Shown: piece by piece, positions 32,791 through 44,577 of the stretch | How the letters are laid out: each line of letters opens with the position of its first letter | How positions within the stretch are numbered: position 1 is the stretch's first letter | Source: Siphonodentalium dalli | Taxonomy: Eukaryota > Mollusca > Scaphopoda > Gadilida > Siphonodentaliidae | Assembly (NCBI GenBank): GCA_032622095.1 | Contig: CP136069.1 | Span: 5,010,976-5,074,975 of the forward strand | Reading direction: 5' to 3' | Length of the DNA: 64,000 nucleotides | Made by a program: the position numbers and the translations under genes | Notes under the pieces: generated by a model | The model's input: only the letters and a program-made list of their open reading frames with translations | Database searches by the model: none | What the model was told of the DNA's origin: nothing

Positions 32791-33326
32791 ATGCCACAAA
32801 CACGAAAAACTGCGTTCGACATTAATGTTTAGAATTTAGATTTCTCGATGAATACACTAGCAAACAACAAGTTTTAGGTATCAAATAACGCAGTGGAGTA
32901 CTGTGGAGTACAATATGGCTGTTTTAGTGCGAATATTGTAATGGCGAACACGCAAACACGCTCCGATAAAACAGCTAAAAATAGACTCGATGTTTACAAT
33001 TACAGGATCGATTTCAGCCAGTATATTCAATATAATGGGGCGTATAGTATATCAAAATGTAGAATTAGACACAGGGAATGCATTTTTTTTCCAAATGGGT
33101 CCACCAGGCGGTGAAATTGTTGCAGAAATTCGCTCCAAGATATTCTCACTTATTTTTATTTCAGTTGTGACTAAAAGCCCAGATGCCGGAGCCCAGCGAC
33201 TAAAAGCCAAGTTACAAAATAGATCAACTGGTTTGAACGAATGAATATGTCAATGGTAAGACTATTCAAAAGAATATTCAAATTAAATAGTGTTTATAGA
33301 CTTAAAAACTTATGTATCCGCCATTC

Positions 33327-36300
33327 ATATGCGGTGGAGGTTCTCATATTATCTGCCAGTCATACGCGGGGGAGGTTCTCATATGAACATATTATCTGCC
33401 GGTCATACGCGGTGGAGGTTCATATTATCCGCCGGTCATACGCGAGGGAAGTTCTCATATTATCCTCCGGTCATACGCGGGAGAGGTTCTGATATGAACA
33501 TATTATCTGCCGGTCATACGCGGTGGAGGTTCATATTATCCACCAGTCATACGCGAGGGAGGTTCTCATATTATCCTCTGGTCATATGTTGGGGAGGTTC
33601 TCATATGAACATATTATCCGCCGGTCATATCCTCCCTCGGGTGTGACCGGTGGATAATATGAGAACCTCCCTCGCATATGACCGGCAGATAATATGTTCA
33701 TATGAGAACCTCCACCGCGTATGACCAGTGGATAATATGAACCTCCACCGCGTATGACCGGCAGATAATATGTTCATATGAGAACCTCCACCGTGTATGA
33801 CCGAAGGAAAATATGTTCATATGAGAACCTCCACTGCGTATGACCGGCGGATAATATGTTCATATGAGAACCTCCCCTACGTATGACCGGTGGATAATAT
33901 GAACCTCCACCGTGTATGACCGGCAGATAATATGTTCATATCAGAACGTCCCCCACCTATGACCGAAGGATAATATGAGAACTTCCCTCGCGTATGACCG
34001 GCGGATAATATGAACCTCCACTGCGTATGACCTGCGGATAATATGTTCATATGAGAACCTCCACCGCGTATGACTGGCAGATAATATGTTCATATGAGAA
34101 CCTCCACTGCGTATGACCGGCGGATAATATGTTCATATGAGAACCTCCCCTACGTATGACCGGTGGATACTATGAACCTCCACCGTGTATGACCGGCGGA
34201 TAATATGTTCATATCAGAACCTCCCCCACATATGACCGAAGGATAATATGAGAACTTCCCTCGCGTATGATCGGCGGATAATATGAACCTCCACCGCGTA
34301 TGACCGGCGGATAATATGTTCATATGAGAACCTCCCCAACGTATGACCGGAGGATAATATGAGAACCTCCCTTGCGTATGACCGGTGGATAATATGAGAA
34401 CCTCCCTCGCGTATGACCGGCAGATAATATGAACCTCCACCGCGTATGACCGGCGGATAATATGTTCATATGAGAACCTCCCCAACGTATGACCGGAGGA
34501 TAATATGAGAACCTCCCTCGCGTATGACCGGTGGATAATATGAGAACCTCCCTCGCATATGACCGGCAGATAATATGAACCTCCACCGCGTATGACCGGC
34601 TGATAATATGTTCATATCAGAACCTCCCCCACATATGATCGGAGGATAATATGAGAACTTCCCTCGCGTATGACCGGCAGATAATATGAACCTCCACCGC
34701 GTATGACCGGCGGATAATATGTTCATATGAGAACCTCCCCAACGTATGACCGGAGGATAATATGAGAACCTCCCTCGCGTATGACCGGTGGATAATATGA
34801 GAACCTCCCTCGCATATGACCGGCAGATAATATGTTCATATCAGAACCTCCACCGCGTATGACCGGCGGATAATATGAACCTCCACCGCGTATGACCGGC
34901 GGATAATATGTTCATATCAGAACCTCCCCCACATATGATCGGAGGATAATATGAGAACTTCCCTCGCGTATGACCGGCAGATAATATGAACCTCCACCGT
35001 GTATGACCGGCGGATAATATGTTCATATGAGAACTTCCACCGCGTATGACCGGTGGATAATATGAACCTCCACTGCGTATGACCGGCGAATAATATGTTC
35101 ATATCAGAACCTCCCCCACGTATGACCGGAGGATAATATGAGAACCTCCCTCGCGTATGACCGGCGGATAATATGAACCTCCACCGTGTATGACCGGCAG
35201 ATAATATGTTCATATGAGAACCTCCACTGCGTATGACCGGCGGATAATATGTTCATATGAGAACCTCCCCTACGTATGACCGGTGGATAATATGAACCTC
35301 CACCGTGTATGACCGGCAGATAATATGTTCATATCAGAACGTCCCCCACCTATGACCGAAGGATAATATGAGAACTTCCCTCGCGTATGACAGGCGGATA
35401 ATATGAACCTCCACCGCGTATGACCTGCGGATAATATGTTCATATGAGAACCTCCACCGCGTATGACTGACAGATAATATGTTCATATGAGAACCTCCAC
35501 TGCGTATGACCGGCGGATAATATGTTCATATGAGAACCTCCCCTACGTATGACCGGTGGATAATATGAACCTCCACCGTGTATGACCGGCGGATAATATG
35601 TTCATATCAGAACCTCCCCCACATATGACCGAAGGATAATATGAGAACTTCCCTCGCGTATGATCGGCGGATAATATGAACCTCCACCGCGTATGACCGG
35701 TGGATAATATGTTCATATGAGAACCTCCCCAACGTATGACCGGAGGATAATATGAGAACCTCCCTTACGTATGACCGGTGGATAATATGAGAACCTCCCT
35801 CGCGTATGACCGGCAGATAATATGAACCTCCACCGCGTATGACCGGCGGATAATATGTTCATATGAGAACCTCCCCAACGTATGACCAGAGGATAATATG
35901 AGAACCTCCCTCGCGTATGACCGGTGGATAATATGAGAACCTCCCTCGCATATGACCGGCAGATAATATGAACCTCCACCGCGTATGACCGGCGGATAAT
36001 ATGTTCATATCAGAACCTCCCCCACATATGATCGGAGGATAATATGAGAACTTCCCTCGCGTATGACCGGCAGATAATATGAACCTCCACCGCGTATGAC
36101 CGGCGGATAATATGTTCATATGAGAACCTCCCCAACGTATGACCGGAGGATAATATGAGAACCTCCCTCGCGTATGACCGGTGGATAATATGAGAACCTC
36201 CCTCGCATATGACCGGCAGATAATATGAACCTCCACCGCGTATGACCGGCGGATAATATGTTCATATCAGAACCTCCCCCACATATGATCGGAGGATAAT

Positions 36301-38040
36301 ATGAGAACTTCCCTCGCATATGACCGGCAGATAATATGAACCTCCACCACGTATGACCGGCGGATAACATGTTCATATGAGAACTTCCACCGCGTATGAC
36401 CGGTGGATAATATGAACCTCCACTGCGTATGACCGGCGAATAATATGTTCATATCAGAACCTCCCCCACGTATGACCGGAGGATAATATGAGAACCTCTC
36501 TCGCGTATGACCGGCAGATAATATGAACCTCCACCGTGTATGACCGGCAGATAATATGTTCATATGAGAACCTCCCCTATGTATGACCGGAGGCTAATAT
36601 GAGAACCTCACTCGCGTATGACCGGTGGATAAAATGAACCTCCACCGCGTATGACTGGCAGATAATATGTTCATATCAGAACCTCCCCCACGTATGACCG
36701 GAGGATAATATGAGAACCTCCCTCGCGTATAACCGGTGGATAATATGAGAACCTCCCTCGTGTATGACCGGCGGATAATATGAACCTCCACCACGTATGA
36801 CCGGCGGATAATATGTTCATATCAGAACCTCCCCCACATATGATCAGAGGATAATATGAGAACTTCCCTCGCGTATGACCGGCAGATAATATGAGAACCT
36901 CCCTCGTGTATGACCGGCGGATAATATGAACCTCCACCGCGTATGATCGGCGGATAATATGTTCATATCAGAACCTCCCCCACATATGATCGGAGGATAA
37001 TATGAGAACTTCCCTCGCGTATGACCGGCAGATAATATGAACCTCCACCGTGTATGACCGGCGGATAATATGTTCATATGAGAACTTCCACCGCGTATGA
37101 CCGGTGGATAATATGAACCTCCACTGCGTATGACCGGCGAATAATATGTTCATATCAGAACCTCCCCCACGTATGACCGGAGGATAATATGAGAACCTCC
37201 CTCGCGTATGACCGGCGGATAATATGAACCTCCACCGTGTATGACCGGCAGATATTATGTTCATATGAGAACCTCCCCTATGTATCACCGGAGGCTAATA
37301 TGAGAACCTCCCTCGCGTATGACCGGTGGATAAAATGAACCTCCACCGCGTATGACCGGCAGATAATATGTTCATATCAGAACCTCCCCCGCGTATGACT
37401 GGAGGATAATATGAAAACTTCCCTCGCGTATGACCGGCGGATAATATGAACCTCCACCGCGTATGATCGGCAGATAATATGTTCATATGAGAACCTCCCC
37501 TACGTATGACCGGAAGATAATATGAGAACCTCCCTCGCGTATGACCGGTGGATAATATGAGAACCTCCCTCGCGTATGACCGGCGGATAATATGTTCATA
37601 TCAGAACCTCCACCGCGTATGACCAGCGGATAATATGTTCATATGAGAACCTCCCCAACGTATGGCTGGAGGATAATATGAGAACCTCCCTCGCGTATAA
37701 CCGGTGGATAATATGAGAACATCCCTCGCGTATGACCGGCGGTTAATATGTTCATATGAGAACCTCCCCATCGTATGACCGGAGGATAATATGAGAACCT
37801 CCCTCGCGTATGACCGGTGGATAATATGAACCTCCACCACGTATGACCGGCAGATAATATGTTCATATCAGAACTTCCCCCGCGTATGACTGGAGGATAA
37901 TAAGAAAACTTCCCTCGCGTATGAGCGGCGGATAATATGAACCTCCACATGTATGACCGGCAGATAATATGTTCATATGAGAACCTCCCCCGCGTATTAC
38001 TGGCAGATAATATGAAAACTTCATCGCATATATGAATGGC
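33327..38040. repeat. Satellite-like array of 33/35/43-bp monomers
   Basis: All monomers share CCTCC, four to six variable bases, GTATGACCGG, then GGATAATAT. They differ by 5' extensions: none (33 bp), GA (35 bp) or GTTCATATGA (43 bp). 33327 to about 33630 is in one orientation, the remaining 4.4 kb in the other. A 1,393-bp higher-order shift is visible: the rare variant AGAACGTCCCCCACCTATGA at 33943 recurs at 35336. Shorter higher-order blocks, such as ACTTCCACCGCGTATGACCG, recur near 35034, 36385 and 37086. The open frames here arise because the monomers lack stops. Confidence 0.95.
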
Positions 38041-38764
38041 GGACACATAAGTTTTTAAGTCTATAAACACTATTTGATTTGAATATTCTTTTGAATAGTC
38101 TTACCATTGACATATTCATTCGTTCAAACCAGTTGATCTATTTTGTAACTTGGATTTTAGTCGCTGGGCTCCGGCATCTGGGCTTTTAGTCACAACTGAA
38201 ATAAAAATAAGTGCGAATATCTTGGAGCGAATTTCTGCAACAATTTCACCGCCTGGTGGACCCATTTGGAAAAAATACATTCCCTGTGTCTAATTCTACA
38301 TTTTGATATACTATACGCCCCATTATATTGAATATACCGGCTGGAATCGATCCTGTAATTGTAAACATCGAGTCTATTTTTAGCTGTTTTATCGGAGCGT
38401 GTTTGCGTGTTCGCCATTACAATATTCGCACTAAAACACCCATATTGTAGATAAAAACGAATGCACAGTATTCCACTGCGTTATTTGATACCTAAAACTT
38501 GTTGTGTGCTAGTGTATTCATCGAGAAATCTAAATTCTAAACATTAATGTCGAACGCAGTTTTTCGTGTTTGTGGCATTTTATGTTAGGTCAGTTGTCGA
38601 CCGGATAATGTAACTTCCGGTGTCCGGTCAGTGGCGGGGTTAATATGTGTCGATAGGGCGAATGTGGGCCTTTCGGTAGACACCAAAAGTAGCCCTCCAT
38701 GCGCTGTATTCCTCGAGCTATCGGCCGTCCCACGCAATTTGAAAATCCTGTCCCGCAGATTGTC

Positions 38765-39309
38765 CAGTCGACATAAATTTCGACTCAGTATATCTGAGTC
38801 GAACAGGACTGGCCGGAATTCTATTTCCAGACTTGGGGATACACCAGGGAATTCCTTGTTTTTATTGGAAGCGGTACCAGAAAGCGCTGGCCCCGATTGG
38901 CTAACCGATAACAGCTGCGCGTGTCCCGTAAAAATAGCTCAGGTGTCGTCTGTATACGGCGAATGCAATAGTCGTTTAACTCGGTCATGTGGCACTGATT
39001 TAAAGTTAGTTTTAATAGTCGTATTGATTTTGACCAGCTGCTTTATTAAAGAAAAACACTTTTGACAAATGGCATGATTCTGATCGGCGGCGAAATAACC
39101 GATGCCTCTATTCAGTGTTCTGTACTAGTAAATCTCTGCCTCTCGTAACATTCCAATACAACCGCATAAATTATTCCTTATTTGGAATGTCTGTGACATC
39201 AGTATGACGTCACGAAATTGGGGGAAGCCCATTGTCCTGGAAATGGGTTTCTACATGAATTCGTGTCGACGTAATATTATAATTATTACGGAGATGTTTA
39301 CGTCGACTG
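38765..39309. mobile_element. 545-bp element nested in the right arm
   Basis: Termini CAGTCGACATAA and TTACGTCGACTG are inverted with one mismatch. The 9-bp CAGATTGTC is present on both sides (38756-38764, 39310-39318). The left arm of the big element reads straight through with one copy (32605-32620, complement), giving the empty site. Next to the left end is the perfect hairpin TTCGACTCAG/CTGAGTCGAA (38779-38803). No transposase is visible. Confidence 0.87.
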
Positions 39310-39566
39310 CAGATTGTCATGCTATCCCAAATTCCACCCCATGTTAGGTCAGTTGTCGATCAAATAATGCAACTTCTGGTGTTTGGTTAGTGGCGGGGTT
39401 AATATGTTTGGATAGGGCGAACGTGTGCCTTTCGTTAGACACCAAAATGAGCCCCCTACGCCCTGTATTTCTCGAGATATCGGCCGTCCCACGCAATTTG
39501 AAATTCTGTCCCGCAGATTGTCGTTTTGTCCCATATCCCATCCTATCCCGCAGATTGTCATGTCCC

Positions 39567-39575
39567 CTCCTTTGG
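39567..39575. repeat. 9-bp target duplication, right (CTCCTTTGG)
   Basis: Second copy; see the left copy at 32349-32357. Confidence 0.8.
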
Positions 39576-39597
39576 CTCAGTCTGACACTCTCTGCAG

Positions 39598-39897
39598 ACA
39601 TACCATGCAGCTTTCATACATGGCTTGCAGTCCCGACTGAGTCTATTAGTGGAGCGGACGGAACCGATTTCAGAAAGTTTAGCCCATCGGGACCACAGAC
39701 AAGCTTGTGAAGTTGTGATACATCATTTTGAAGGTTATGATATTCCGCAGTTGGTAGGACCCGGTGTTCTGCTTAATAAGTACGTCCTGCCAGATAAGTC
39801 AATATTTCTAATAATAGTAACGTGGATGTATAGCCCCGCCCTCGGAGAAATATCGCTGCAATTACGACATGGTCGTTTGACGTTGCCTAGTCAATAA
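39598..39897 (+). CDS. Possible terminal exon, unrecognised protein
   Basis: After a pyrimidine-rich acceptor (CACTCTCTGCAG, ending 39597) the frame is open for about 99 codons to TAA at 39895. It passes through TYHAAFIHGLQSRLSLL, HRDHRQACEVVIHHFEGYD, then LVGPGVLL and VTWMYSPALGE. Codon use is varied, unlike the repeats. There is no ATG near the start, so it would be an internal-to-last exon. AATAAA overlaps the stop (39893-39898), tight for a polyadenylation signal but possible. The foldback element ends 22 bp upstream of the acceptor; if removed, the flanking intron sequence would join cleanly. No domain is recognised, and upstream exons were not found. It could instead be an old transposon ORF fragment. 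Confidence 0.33.
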   Translation, partial: TYHAAFIHGLQSRLSLLVERTEPISESLAHRDHRQACEVVIHHFEGYDIPQLVGPGVLLNKYVLPDKSIFLIIVTWMYSPALGEISLQLRHGRLTLPSQ

Positions 39898-39899
39898 AT

Positions 39900-40559
39900 T
39901 TGTAGTGTATGACGTACTACGCACACCATATAGAAAAAATGCTTCCGTGATCTGATTTTTGAAACGTTTTTACGCGAATAAAGGTTTAAAATCAACTCCC
40001 CGGGCAAATTTCTTCGTATTAGGGACAGGGAATGTGTTTATACATATGGCATCGCTGTTGATAAGAATAAATTCACATTTATGCAATGACTAGACCTACC
40101 CTAACTTATGATGTCGATTAATAAATATGGCCCATCGATTGCTAATTATGGCAAAATAATTAAATGCTTCTGAGAATTTAGCATTGAATGAGAAAACAAA
40201 GGTTATTACCCCCCCCCCCCCCCCCCCCCCCACCACCACCATTGTTGATAACTACTGTATTTTTGGCTATATTACATTCTTTGAATGGTCGTATAGGCTA
40301 TATTAGCCTATATATAATTATCACGATAACCCCTTCGGTGGCTACATGCATCACAATGAATGTGCATTGATACACAGGAAGAATCACAACCAGTTTTGAA
40401 TACGTTACTAAAATGATTTAACAAATTCGTAACAATGGATTGGTCAAGTACGCTTGTATTAAAGGGACTCAACAATCATCGCCACCGTGTTGTTGTTGTT
40501 GAAACAGCTGTTCACTGCCTGTTCCTAACGCTTCTGAAAACTGCATGCATGGTTTATCT
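39900..40559. other. No gene recognised
   Basis: Includes a 23-C run at 40209-40231 followed by ACC repeats. Otherwise unassigned. Confidence 0.4.
40209..40231. repeat. Poly-C run (23 C)
   Basis: Uninterrupted C run leading into ACCACCACC. Confidence 0.95.
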
Positions 40560-40780
40560 CCCCTGATTTCTATAAATAGATTGGGGGTATTCCTATGTTT
40601 TCAGTGACAGCAAGCATGGTTTCAGGATATCGTTAGAAAAAGACGATATTTATTGAGCTTAAATTGGCAAAATGCGATCAAATAAGACGTTTTTGTCAGC
40701 GCGAAGATGCCGAAAAATTGGAAAGAGCAGCGAATGGGGTGTCTTCCGCCATGGATTTTGGGAAGTTCACGAATGTCAGT
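40560..40780 (+). other. TATA-like box and coding-like segment
   Basis: TCTATAAATAG at about 40569-40579 is a good TATA box. Downstream, 40637-40780 is open, with KCDQIRRFCQREDAEKLERA then ANGVSSAMDFGKFTN before running into the palindromic repeat. The frame's nominal start is not ATG. It may be the first exon of a gene or transposon; no family is recognised. Confidence 0.25.
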
Positions 40781-41147
40781 GGATTTCCATGCAAATCTGC
40801 GGAGCAAAATTCTGAAAGTTACGGAGTTGCACATACCTGCATACTTCTCAGTCTTCTGAATGTGACTTGATGCGGTACTATAGTATAAGAAACAGCAGGT
40901 ATTTATCTGGTGGGTCCGCTTTGTAAATTATAAAATTTTGCAATAAATATATTTTTGATAATTTTTTTCTGGATTTACATCACTTGACCTACATATTAAT
41001 TTGTCAGATTTGAAATATCAATATTGAATATAAAATTAAAAAATAAATACACTAACATTTATACAAGTTCCAATCGGACCTGCCAGATAAATACCTGTTG
41101 TTTTCAAATATACCACATCAAGGCACACTCGGAAGTATGTGCAACTC
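40781..41147. mobile_element. Palindromic element, relative of 9471-9895
   Basis: CCATGCAAATCTGCGGAGCA on the left, inverted GTATGTGCAACTC on the right, with AGGTATTTATCTGGTGGGTC and its inverse inside. It has one ATATACCACATC where the other copy has a four-fold AATACGACATC repeat. The outermost right arm is missing. Confidence 0.7.
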
Positions 41148-41194
41148 TAGTTCAGTCATGATCAACGTAGTGCGTATCCTTCCTTGCTGGAAGC

Positions 41195-41660
41195 AGCAAT
41201 CTGCGAAAGCGGTCATGTTGACTCAAAGAACAAATACAGAAAAGAACAAATACAGACGAGATGATGGATCAGTCACAGGCATGCTGTTTGAGGTAAAGCT
41301 ACCACCCCTCGAAGAATGAAGGAAAGAACAGTGACTGGTTCAATACCACAAAATAGTCAAGGGGTTGGTTTCAGCCCTGCCTAAAGCCTGATTATCTAGA
41401 ACACGAGAAGAAAGACACAAGGGAAATACAGCCAACAAAATTTTAGGACTGTGTCAGTCAAAATCCGGTGGAGAAGGAGGTGTGTAACAACACAGAATCG
41501 TTCCAACTTCTGCGTACCAGCAGCTCACAATACGAACACTCCTTATTTGTTAAAACAACTGTGGAATTGAACTACCTGGAACAGACTTCAGTCGGTTGTT
41601 GATGTCAGTGATATTGACGGTTTTCTATCTGCTCTGCGAGGGGAACAACAGTATGGAGTG
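41195..41660 (+). pseudogene. LINE ORF2 C-terminal relic
   Basis: Readable pieces in order: YRRDDGSVTGMLFEV, LPPLEE, stop, RKEQ, stop, LVQYHKIVKGLV, then PDYLEH in another frame, and SLFVKTTVELNYLEQTSV followed by FLSAL-like residues. This order matches the end of CR1/L2-like ORF2 proteins (SSVT-ML...LEERR...YKI-G...DYL...SFF-RT...WN-L). Two TGA codons fall where arginine is usual, consistent with CGA-to-TGA decay, and the conserved tryptophan is TTG (Leu). Frameshifts after LVSALP confirm a dead copy. The palindromic element lies just upstream, and a TTAA MITE begins at 41691. Confidence 0.65.
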
Positions 41661-41694
41661 TTTTCAACAATGCTAACAAGGAGCTATTGCTTAA

Positions 41695-41917
41695 CCCTTT
41701 GAGTGCCAGGGGGCCGATCTCATTGGCCCTAAACCTACAAAATAAGTCTGTTTAAGAATATAAGAATAAATTATTAAAATTGTAAAAAAAAAAAATTGTT
41801 AGGCCAATGCATTCTCTTATATATGCGAGGCGACCTATGGTCGACTCGCATATATAAGAGAATGCATTGGCACAGGGTATATGGGTTGATACAAAAATCG
41901 ACCTGGCACTCAAAGGG
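41695..41917. mobile_element. 223-bp TTAA MITE, CCCTTTGAGTGCCAGG class
   Basis: TTAA at 41691-41694 and 41918-41921, standard hairpin at 41803-41870. Nearly the same as 10390-10620, differing mainly in A-run length. Confidence 0.88.
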
Positions 41918-42089
41918 TTAAATATTTAAAAATTATGCTTGTTTATCATATATAATAAATTATTTTTCAATTATTTCGCTTGCTGCTTATATTTATACTC
42001 CAAAATAATTTTGGATGGCTCAAACAACAACATTATCATTGCATATATTAAGTACTATATGGGAGATTAATCTAACATTTAATGGCTGA

Positions 42090-42482
42090 TTTAAACGCTT
42101 AAGCGTAACTCCATTACGCTTAAGCATAATTGGTTTGTATTGCCTTGCAACGTTATACCGTATGTAATGGTAGGCCTACATGTATCTAACTTAGTAAGGT
42201 TTAATGTTCTGGGCGGATGGTAAGATTACTAGCATCGTAATTGACTGCATCAATTTCAGCTTCAGGGGAGTTTTTCCAATTCTATTACGCTTTACTTTAG
42301 CGTGAATGCATTATGTGTGATCGTAAATGAATTACGCATAAGCATAATGTAATACGCTTAAGTATGGTATAATGGAAATCTAAATTACACTTAGGCATTG
42401 CGAATTAAGCTTAAATTCATGCTTAAGCATAATGAATTACACTTAAGCGTGATTGGCAATTAAATGTGAATTTTGCCTCCCA
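42090..42482. mobile_element. CTTAAGCG-array element, right part
   Basis: Repeated ATTACGCTTAAGC and GCTTAAGCATAATT in both orientations. The right terminus AAATGTGAATTTTGCCTCCC is at 42463-42482. The left terminus is not identifiable. Confidence 0.7.
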
Positions 42483-42627
42483 TATGTGTACTATTGTTGT
42501 TTCATACACTTTGCCCCACGTGTTTGGTTGTTTCGCACCATATATTTGGCCATTTCTCACCACATGTTTTGTCGTTTCCCACAACTGTCATGCGTTGCTT
42601 TTGAAAAAAATCCTTTGAAAAAGAACA

Positions 42628-42851
42628 TACAGTAATAACCAAAGTAATGACCCCTTAACCACACCAGGATTATGGAAAATAATTCAGGATTTAGTTGGAA
42701 ATATGGCTTGTTGCTATTCGTTGGAAAGCTCTCGTCGAGAGCTTTCCGATGAATGGCAACAAGCCATATTTCCAACTAAATCCTGAAAAATTACCCATAA
42801 TTCTGCTGTGGTTAAGTGGTCAATTACTTAATTACTTTGGGCATTACTGTA
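42628..42851. mobile_element. Full-length pogo/Tc1-like MITE, diverged left end
   Basis: TA both sides. The left end reads CAGTAATAACCAAAGTAATG rather than CAGTAATGCCCTAAATAATC. The arms meet at CTCTCGTCGAGAG. Confidence 0.8.
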
Positions 42852-43310
42852 TTAAGTTATCTGATGACAACGCGCCAATTGGACACATTTTGTTTTTTTT
42901 AAATCCCAAATTGTGACAAAGTTCACGTTATTTAAAAAAAAACATATCAATAGACCCAGTCTAAATAAAATTAGACCGTGTTTCATTTCTTTCTTTAATA
43001 CGAGTCTGGATATCTATCAGACTGCAATATACCTTATACTAAATGATACGATTCATCCAGATTATACCGGTATGAAACTGGCCACTTGGAAGGAAACATT
43101 TATGGGGGGGGGAGACAACCCCACTGTGACATCGTCGCCACCTCGCTGACAGTCTGAAGGTAAAATGAACCTGGTTCTCTATGGATGAGTGATTCACCGA
43201 TAATTGTTACTTTTGGCCTCTCATAACAAAATGCATATATACACAAGCGTATGGTAATAGCATATATGAAGACTGGAGAAAATTTCATACTAAAATAGGT
43301 TATCAGTACA

Positions 43311-43405
43311 TACAGTAATGCTCTAATATATTTCCGACTAAATCCTGAAATGTTACCCATAATTCTGCTTTGGTTAAGAGGTCGATTAATTAGAGCATTA
43401 CTGTA
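43311..43405. mobile_element. Pogo/Tc1-like MITE, 95-bp deletion form
   Basis: TACAGTAATGCTCTAATA jumps straight to TATTTCCGACTAAATCCTG and the right arm to TTACTGTA. Both TA edges are kept although the centre is gone. Confidence 0.8.
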
Positions 43406-44577
43406 CATGTGTATATACCAATCACATGTATATTGAGTTTTAAAAAAAAGTTTCTGAACCCCTTCGGTTGTAAATCGAATGCGCTCAGTGATTCTGACTT
43501 CAAACTTGTGCCTCCTAATTATATAGGTTGATTGAGTTGAAAGGTTAGAAAATCAGTGCCCTCTCTTGAAATTATTTCTTAAGGAATAATCTCTGTTTCA
43601 TATTTTGATTACAGTTTAAAGATGGTCTATATATTCTTATTACAAGTTTTATATATTTTCCTGGGTATAAAATAATGTCCGGAAATGCTTCAATCAATTA
43701 CTGTTCATTCTATTTTGAATTTTCTGGTATATATACTAGTATACCTACAAATAATTTGTGACATTTTACTGCTTGAGGAAACGTTCGGAGCATAGCAAGC
43801 AGGAAAATAGTAAAAAAAGATTGTCCCAACTGATTATCAATCAGTTGTAATATTAAATGATAGAAGCGTTTCTGGACTGGTGTCTTTGACAACTTGACTT
43901 ATCATTATTATTTTATACCCTAGAAATTATAGAAAACAATTTAGGAAGAGATGATCCATCTTTAAGCCAATCGAGCAAAGTTGATCTATTTCTCCATGTT
44001 CTTCTAATAGGTGATGTTTTTATCGAATATATTTGCACATTTTACCCACTGCCGCACTGCGAGTGCATTGGTCCCTTTAATATTTCATGTAAAAGTGGTG
44101 AAAACTGTAATATTAAACAAGAACAATAGCTTTAGTTAACACAAAATTCACTGAAATATTTTCACAGTGGGGTTTCTGTGAGGAAAAAAATATTTGTTTT
44201 CCTCATAGAATCTCCACATATATATTCAGACAGACAGATGAGGAGGGGTGTTGAAAAATGCTTGGGGAAAACAGTTGTAAAGAGGGAAAGAAATTGGTTG
44301 CGGGGCTGGGTGAATTGCAGAAATGGTCAAAGGTAAAAAAGTAACATACGTGTCTGAATATATATTAACACCCCCCCCCCCCCTCCAGAGCAAATTGAAA
44401 TAATTTAAATCCATATACCCTGCTTTTCTCATGGCATTTGTTTTGGTGTTTTTGGTGATTAAAATTAACTTATGACTGAGATTAATCCTTCAGTCATGAT
44501 ACTTTTCCAAAAATGACATTTTTTGTATTTTTGTCTGTTTAACAAATGTTGGGGCATAAATAGAAAAAAAAATCAGT
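43406..44577. other. No gene recognised
   Basis: AT-rich. A 12-13-C run at about 44371-44383. Phrases here (TTTCTGAACCCCTTCGGTTG, TATATTTTCCTGGGTATAAA, AGGAAGAGATGATCCATCTT) recur in diverged form at 44985-45480, so both belong to one old repeat of about 500 bp. Confidence 0.45.

Larger units (their letters stand above)
32358..39566. mobile_element. 7.2-kb FB/MULE-like foldback element
   Basis: The outer ends GGACATGACAATCTGCGGG (left) and the complement of GGGACATGACAATCTGCGGG (right) are inverted repeats. The left arm, 32358 to about 33630, matches the right arm, about 37750-39566, in order: GACAATCTGCGGGACAG repeats, a roughly 500-bp unique block (with GACGCAGT/GAATATTGTAATGGCGAAC), then the start of the monomer array. 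The 9-bp duplication CTCCTTTGG flanks it. Drosophila FB elements have long inverted arms made partly of short tandem repeats and make 9-bp duplications; FB-NOF belongs to the MULE group. No transposase-like ORF is seen, so movement would need a partner in trans. Confidence 0.82.

Noticed and set aside
33327-38040. CRISPR-like array of short direct repeats
   Set aside because: There are no unique spacers; the whole unit is repeated, it inverts, and the context is a eukaryotic transposon.
33241-38070. Many 60-143-codon ORFs with AGHTRWRFILS-type repeats
   Set aside because: They are read-through of the 33/35/43-bp monomers, occur in whichever frame lacks stops, and start at arbitrary points. 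The array is non-coding DNA inside a foldback element.
38631-39065. 144-codon ORF
   Set aside because: It crosses the junction between the foldback arm and the nested 545-bp element, so it cannot be an ancestral gene.
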